In this document: positions 15,616 through 18,687 of the stretch, in pieces
Layout: every line of letters starts with the position of its first letter
How positions within the stretch are numbered: the stretch's first letter is position 1
DNA from: Candidatus Saliniplasma halalkaliphilum
Lineage (GTDB): Archaea; Thermoplasmatota; Thermoplasmata; Halarchaeoplasmatales; Halarchaeoplasmataceae
DNA: 18,687 nt
Direction: 5' to 3'
Assembly (NCBI GenBank): GCA_019594235.1
Contig: JAFDTG010000021.1
Coordinates: forward strand, 1 to 18,687
Made by a program: the position numbers and the translations under genes
The notes under the pieces: model-generated
Database searches by the model: none
Seen by the model: only the letters and a program-made list of their open reading frames with translations
Told to the model about the DNA's origin: nothing

Positions 15616-16524
15616 TCAAGGTGCTTTTTGAATTTCTAAGACTTCCATACGGAAGGTCAGAGGCTTATTGTTTACTTCACCATTGAAGTCCATGGTTATC
15701 GTATCTTCTGAAACATCGACTATAATACCGGTTCCATCAGGTCTCATACCATTTTCCCGTTGAATGCTCATAACATCCCCAAAATCTTCTCTATAAAGGG
15801 ATATATGCTGAGCATCAACTATACTCGGTATTTTTACATCGTGTCTTACCTCTATGATATCCTCAGATGAATCGAGGGAAAGTACTTCAGTAGTCCAGTC
15901 CGATGAATCTTCGATATATGTTCTATAGTTTTCTCCTACATCAGGATCATTCATCAACGTCACAATATCTCCTTCGATAGATGTGACTATTTTGTCCCAA
16001 TTCCAGAATATATCGGTTACCACCATGTTAACCTTCGGTTCTTCATTATATTTTTCTTGGAATGTTTCTATGCTCATTTCTTCGTATACAGGTAGAGTTT
16101 CATATCTATCTACTTCAAATATCAAGTCTTCACTCCAGGCGGGATATGCTTTTTCAGGTGGCACTGTAAATGTTTTAGCTTGCCCCTCTTTTATACCTAC
16201 AACATTGTCGACCCAACCATCGATGACTTCTTCTCTATCAACGGTAAACTGGAATGGATCACCTCTTTCTCTATCAACGTATGTAAGTATGGTATCTTGA
16301 TCAACATCTCTGCTGGAGTCAAAGACTCTTCTACTGTCATATATCCTTTCATCTTCAAGCCAACCTACATAATGTACAGTGACTATATCTCCCTCTTCGA
16401 CTACTACTTGTGGTTCATCTACATCGTTATCTTCCTTGAAATAGTACCTGTCTAAGGCATATACCCCACCGACTGAGGCACCTATAACGATTATAACTAT
16501 AATGTAGGTTGTAATTCTGTTCAT
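15616..16524 (-). CDS. Membrane-anchored FKBP-type peptidyl-prolyl cis-trans isomerase
   Basis: 302 residues from the ATG at 16524. A hydrophobic helix at about residues 6-25 anchors the protein, placing the rest outside the cell. The FKBP core follows (about 42-160), with the GDIVTVHYVGWLEDERIYDSRR opening split by an insert, then the DPFQFTV, VIDGWVDNVVGIKEGQ and PPEKAYPAW segments expected around the active site. The C-terminal portion (about 160-302) is an acidic extension of the kind seen in larger archaeal FKBPs. The role is probably folding of exported proteins. An in-frame TTG two codons upstream (16530) is a less likely start. An AT-rich box near 16555-16563 is the right distance for a leaderless message. 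Confidence 0.87.
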   Translation of the reverse strand: MNRITTYIIVIIVIGASVGGVYALDRYYFKEDNDVDEPQVVVEEGDIVTVHYVGWLEDERIYDSRRVFDSSRDVDQDTILTYVDRERGDPFQFTVDREEVIDGWVDNVVGIKEGQAKTFTVPPEKAYPAWSEDLIFEVDRYETLPVYEEMSIETFQEKYNEEPKVNMVVTDIFWNWDKIVTSIEGDIVTLMNDPDVGENYRTYIEDSSDWTTEVLSLDSSEDIIEVRHDVKIPSIVDAQHISLYREDFGDVMSIQRENGMRPDGTGIIVDVSEDTITMDFNGEVNNKPLTFRMEVLEIQKAP

Positions 16525-16635
16525 GTTCAATCAATTTGACAAAAATGTGCCAAAGTAATAAATGTTGCGGATAAGAAAAGACAATGACTTTGTAATAATT
16601 TTAAATATAACACATCTCTAAGAAGTAACGATAAA
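16525..16635. promoter_or_regulatory. Divergent promoter region between the FKBP gene and purA
   Basis: For purA, TTTTAAATATAA at 16599-16610 lies about 26-37 bases before the ATG. For the FKBP gene, an ATTTATTAC box around 16555-16563 (minus strand) lies about 30-40 bases before its ATG. No clear ribosome binding site precedes either start. Confidence 0.5.
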
Positions 16636-17916
16636 ATGACTTCAATCACAATAGTGGGAACACAATGGGGTGACGAAGGTAAAGGAAAGGTAACTGATTA
16701 TTACGCTAAAGATTCAGATTACATCGTACGTTTTCAAGGTGGGAATAATGCAGGCCATACAATAGTTTTAGGCGATAAAAAATTTAAACTTCATCTGACA
16801 CCTTCGGGCATATTACGAAAGGATAAGAAAGCTGTAATCGGAAACGGCGTTGTCGTAGATCCCAAAGTTTTACTTGATGAATTAAAACTCTTAGAGGAAA
16901 AGGCAATAGATACAAGCAACCTCATATTATCTGATAGGGCTCATCTTATTATGCCGTACCACATCGCCATGGATGAACTGGAGGAGAAGCTAAAAGGCGG
17001 TTTAAGTGCAGGTACAACAAAGAAAGGTATCGGCCCGTGTTACTCTGATAAAGTAGCGAGGTTTGGTTTAAGAGTAGTCGACCTATACAACCCTGAAGCT
17101 TTTAAAAATAAACTTTCCACTACAGTTCCCATAAAAAACAAGGTATTCAAAGCCCTAGGTGAGGAAGTCGAATTTGACGTAGACGATATTTTCAATGAAT
17201 ATATCGAGTACGGGAAAGAGTTGGAAAAATACGTAGATGATACTTCAGTTGTTTTACATGAAGCAATTCAAAAAGACGAAAACATATTATTTGAAGGTGC
17301 CCAGGGTACTCATTTAGATATAGATCACGGAGTGTACCCATACGGAACCTCTTCGAATACCATCTCCGCTGGGAGCAGTACCGGAACTGGGCTCGGACCT
17401 AGATTTATTGACGAAGTGGTAGGGATCACCAAGGCTTACACTAGCAGGGTCGGTACTGGACCATTCCCCACTGAATTAGAAGATGAGATCGGTGAACACT
17501 TACGAGATAAAGGGAACGAATTCGGAACCACAACCGGTAGGCCTCGGAGATGTGGGTGGTTGGATATGGTGATGCTTAGATTCTCAACTAGAGTAAATTC
17601 ACTATCATCTATCGCTTTGACAAAACTGGACGTATTGGCTGGTTTGGATGAAATTAAAGTATGTACCCACTACATTTACAAGGGTGAAGAAATACACCAC
17701 TTCCCAGCAGATATCGAAAAATTGTCAGAATTTGAACCGGTATACAAAACCTTCAAAGGATGGGATGAGATGGATTGGGATGAAATATCACAAAAAGGTT
17801 ACGATGAACTTCCCGATGAAATGAAAGAGTACATTAAGTACATAGAAAAGGAAACAGGTGTGCCTATTAAACTCATCTCGATAGGGCCTAAAAGAAGTCA
17901 AACGATAAACAGATGA
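16636..17916 (+). CDS. purA: Adenylosuccinate synthetase
   Basis: 426 residues. It joins IMP and aspartate with GTP to form adenylosuccinate, the first step from IMP to AMP. The catalytic GTQWGDEGKGK loop gives Asp13, and GGNNAGH gives His41, the same numbers as in the Escherichia coli enzyme. SAGTTKKGIGPCYSDK, FEGAQGTHLDIDHG and GTTTGRPRRCGWLD are all intact. The length is that of the long bacterial-like form; several hyperthermophilic archaea have a form shorter by about 80-90 residues. It converges with purF with a 3-base gap, grouping two purine genes without sharing an operon. Confidence 0.96.
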   Translation: MTSITIVGTQWGDEGKGKVTDYYAKDSDYIVRFQGGNNAGHTIVLGDKKFKLHLTPSGILRKDKKAVIGNGVVVDPKVLLDELKLLEEKAIDTSNLILSDRAHLIMPYHIAMDELEEKLKGGLSAGTTKKGIGPCYSDKVARFGLRVVDLYNPEAFKNKLSTTVPIKNKVFKALGEEVEFDVDDIFNEYIEYGKELEKYVDDTSVVLHEAIQKDENILFEGAQGTHLDIDHGVYPYGTSSNTISAGSSTGTGLGPRFIDEVVGITKAYTSRVGTGPFPTELEDEIGEHLRDKGNEFGTTTGRPRRCGWLDMVMLRFSTRVNSLSSIALTKLDVLAGLDEIKVCTHYIYKGEEIHHFPADIEKLSEFEPVYKTFKGWDEMDWDEISQKGYDELPDEMKEYIKYIEKETGVPIKLISIGPKRSQTINR

Positions 17917-17919
17917 ATC

Positions 17920-18687
17920 TTAACACGTATCTGATGCTTTGAACTCCTTTCTCTCTTTTTCTCTCTGTTCACCGAAATATTCCATGATATCTTCTCTAAC
18001 TTGAGTCGGATAATCTTCATTGAGACAGGCTAAGCAAAGTTCACTTTTCTCTCTTTCCAAACCTCTAACCAAACCTTCGATGCTTTGATATGTTAATGAA
18101 TCACAGTTTATATCTTCCTTGATCTCATCCACATCTTTACTAGCGGCTTTCAATTCTTTTTTGGTCGGCATATCTATACCGTAGTAACAGGGAGCTTTAA
18201 TAGGTGGACATCCTACTAAAAAGTGTACTTCCTTGGCTCCGGCTCTTCTAACCAACTGAACCAATTTTTTGGAAGTGGTCCCTCTAACGATGGAATCATC
18301 TACCAAAGCCACTCTCTTACCTTTGACTTCTTCGATGATAGGGTTCAATTTTGTTCTCACGCCAGTTTCTCTTGAAAGTTGGTCCGGCATTATGAACGTT
18401 CTTCCGACGTATCTATTCCTTAGTAATCCTTCACGATAGGGGACATCAAGTTCTTCCGCCATGGCTAGAGCGTATGTTCTGGCAGTATCTGGAACAGGTA
18501 TAACCACGTCGATTTCGTGGTTATTCTTCCTCCACTCCCTTGCTAATTCTTTCCCCAATCTCAACCTAGCTTCGTAAACGTTAGTTCTTTCGATGGTAGA
18601 ATCTGTTCTGGCGAAATAGACCCATTCGAACATACAATTTCGGGGCATGTTAGGTCTAACCTGTCTTGTTTCCATAGTCTTGGTTTC
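17920..18687 (-). CDS. purF: Amidophosphoribosyltransferase, C-terminal part, cut by window edge
   Basis: The minus-strand frame runs off the right edge; the visible 255 codons are the phosphoribosyltransferase half of a protein normally about 450-500 residues long. An internal ATG at 18675 is not a start, because the frame continues upstream to the edge. Markers are MFEWVYFAR, VIPVPDTAR, the PRPP-binding VALVDDSIVRGTT, CPPIKAPCYYG, and the C-terminal LCLACLNEDYPT, whose cysteines fit the iron-sulfur-cluster type of PurF. The enzyme makes phosphoribosylamine from PRPP and glutamine, the first committed purine step. The glutaminase half lies outside the window. Confidence 0.95.
   Translation of the reverse strand, partial: ETKTMETRQVRPNMPRNCMFEWVYFARTDSTIERTNVYEARLRLGKELAREWRKNNHEIDVVIPVPDTARTYALAMAEELDVPYREGLLRNRYVGRTFIMPDQLSRETGVRTKLNPIIEEVKGKRVALVDDSIVRGTTSKKLVQLVRRAGAKEVHFLVGCPPIKAPCYYGIDMPTKKELKAASKDVDEIKEDINCDSLTYQSIEGLVRGLEREKSELCLACLNEDYPTQVREDIMEYFGEQREKERKEFKASDTC

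Noticed and set aside
1..18687. CRISPR array, prophage or known defence cassette
   Set aside because: No short regularly spaced repeats, cas-like, phage structural or restriction-type proteins are seen on either strand.

Overview
The window is AT-rich archaeal DNA. The archaeal-type pyrimidinone reductase of the riboflavin/F420 pathway, RtcA, Mut7-C plus zinc-ribbon proteins, a queD-queC pair for 7-deazaguanine (archaeosine) synthesis, TATA boxes about 25-35 bases before start codons with little or no leader, and GGTGA-type ribosome binding sites all fit a euryarchaeal lineage. A Thermoplasmatota-like organism is my guess and is not proven by anything here.

Positions 1 to about 11029 form one large inverted duplication. 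The left arm reads memo (minus, cut by the window edge), rtcA, pyrimidinone reductase and mut7-C (all plus), then an MMPL/RND membrane protein (minus). The right arm is the mirror image: MMPL (plus), mut7-C, reductase and rtcA (minus), memo (plus). Position x in one arm pairs with about 10854-10858 minus x in the other. The arms are diverged copies: I count roughly 85-92% protein identity by eye, with no insertion or deletion inside any of the shared coding sequences. They meet head to head inside two MMPL genes, both of which lack the expected N-terminal first membrane helix. The right arm ends where a neighbouring radical SAM gene is broken off. Either this is a real segmental inverted duplication under selection, or it is a join between two related genomes made during assembly. 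The sequence alone does not settle which.

From 11030 to 18687 the DNA is single copy. It holds a broken radical SAM gene behind an aldehyde dehydrogenase (minus), queD-queC (plus), a signal-peptide and membrane-anchor protein of unknown function (minus), a stretch of about 680 bases with only tRNA-Leu(CAG) and several inverted repeats, a membrane-anchored FKBP-type prolyl isomerase (minus), purA (plus), and the C-terminal half of purF (minus, running off the right edge).

Metabolic themes are purine synthesis (purA, purF), deazaflavin/riboflavin synthesis (reductase), 7-deazaguanine tRNA modification (queC, queD) and RNA end processing (rtcA, possibly mut7-C). In both arms rtcA, the reductase and mut7-C form a tight operon, with memo divergent from a shared promoter region and the MMPL gene convergent at the far end.
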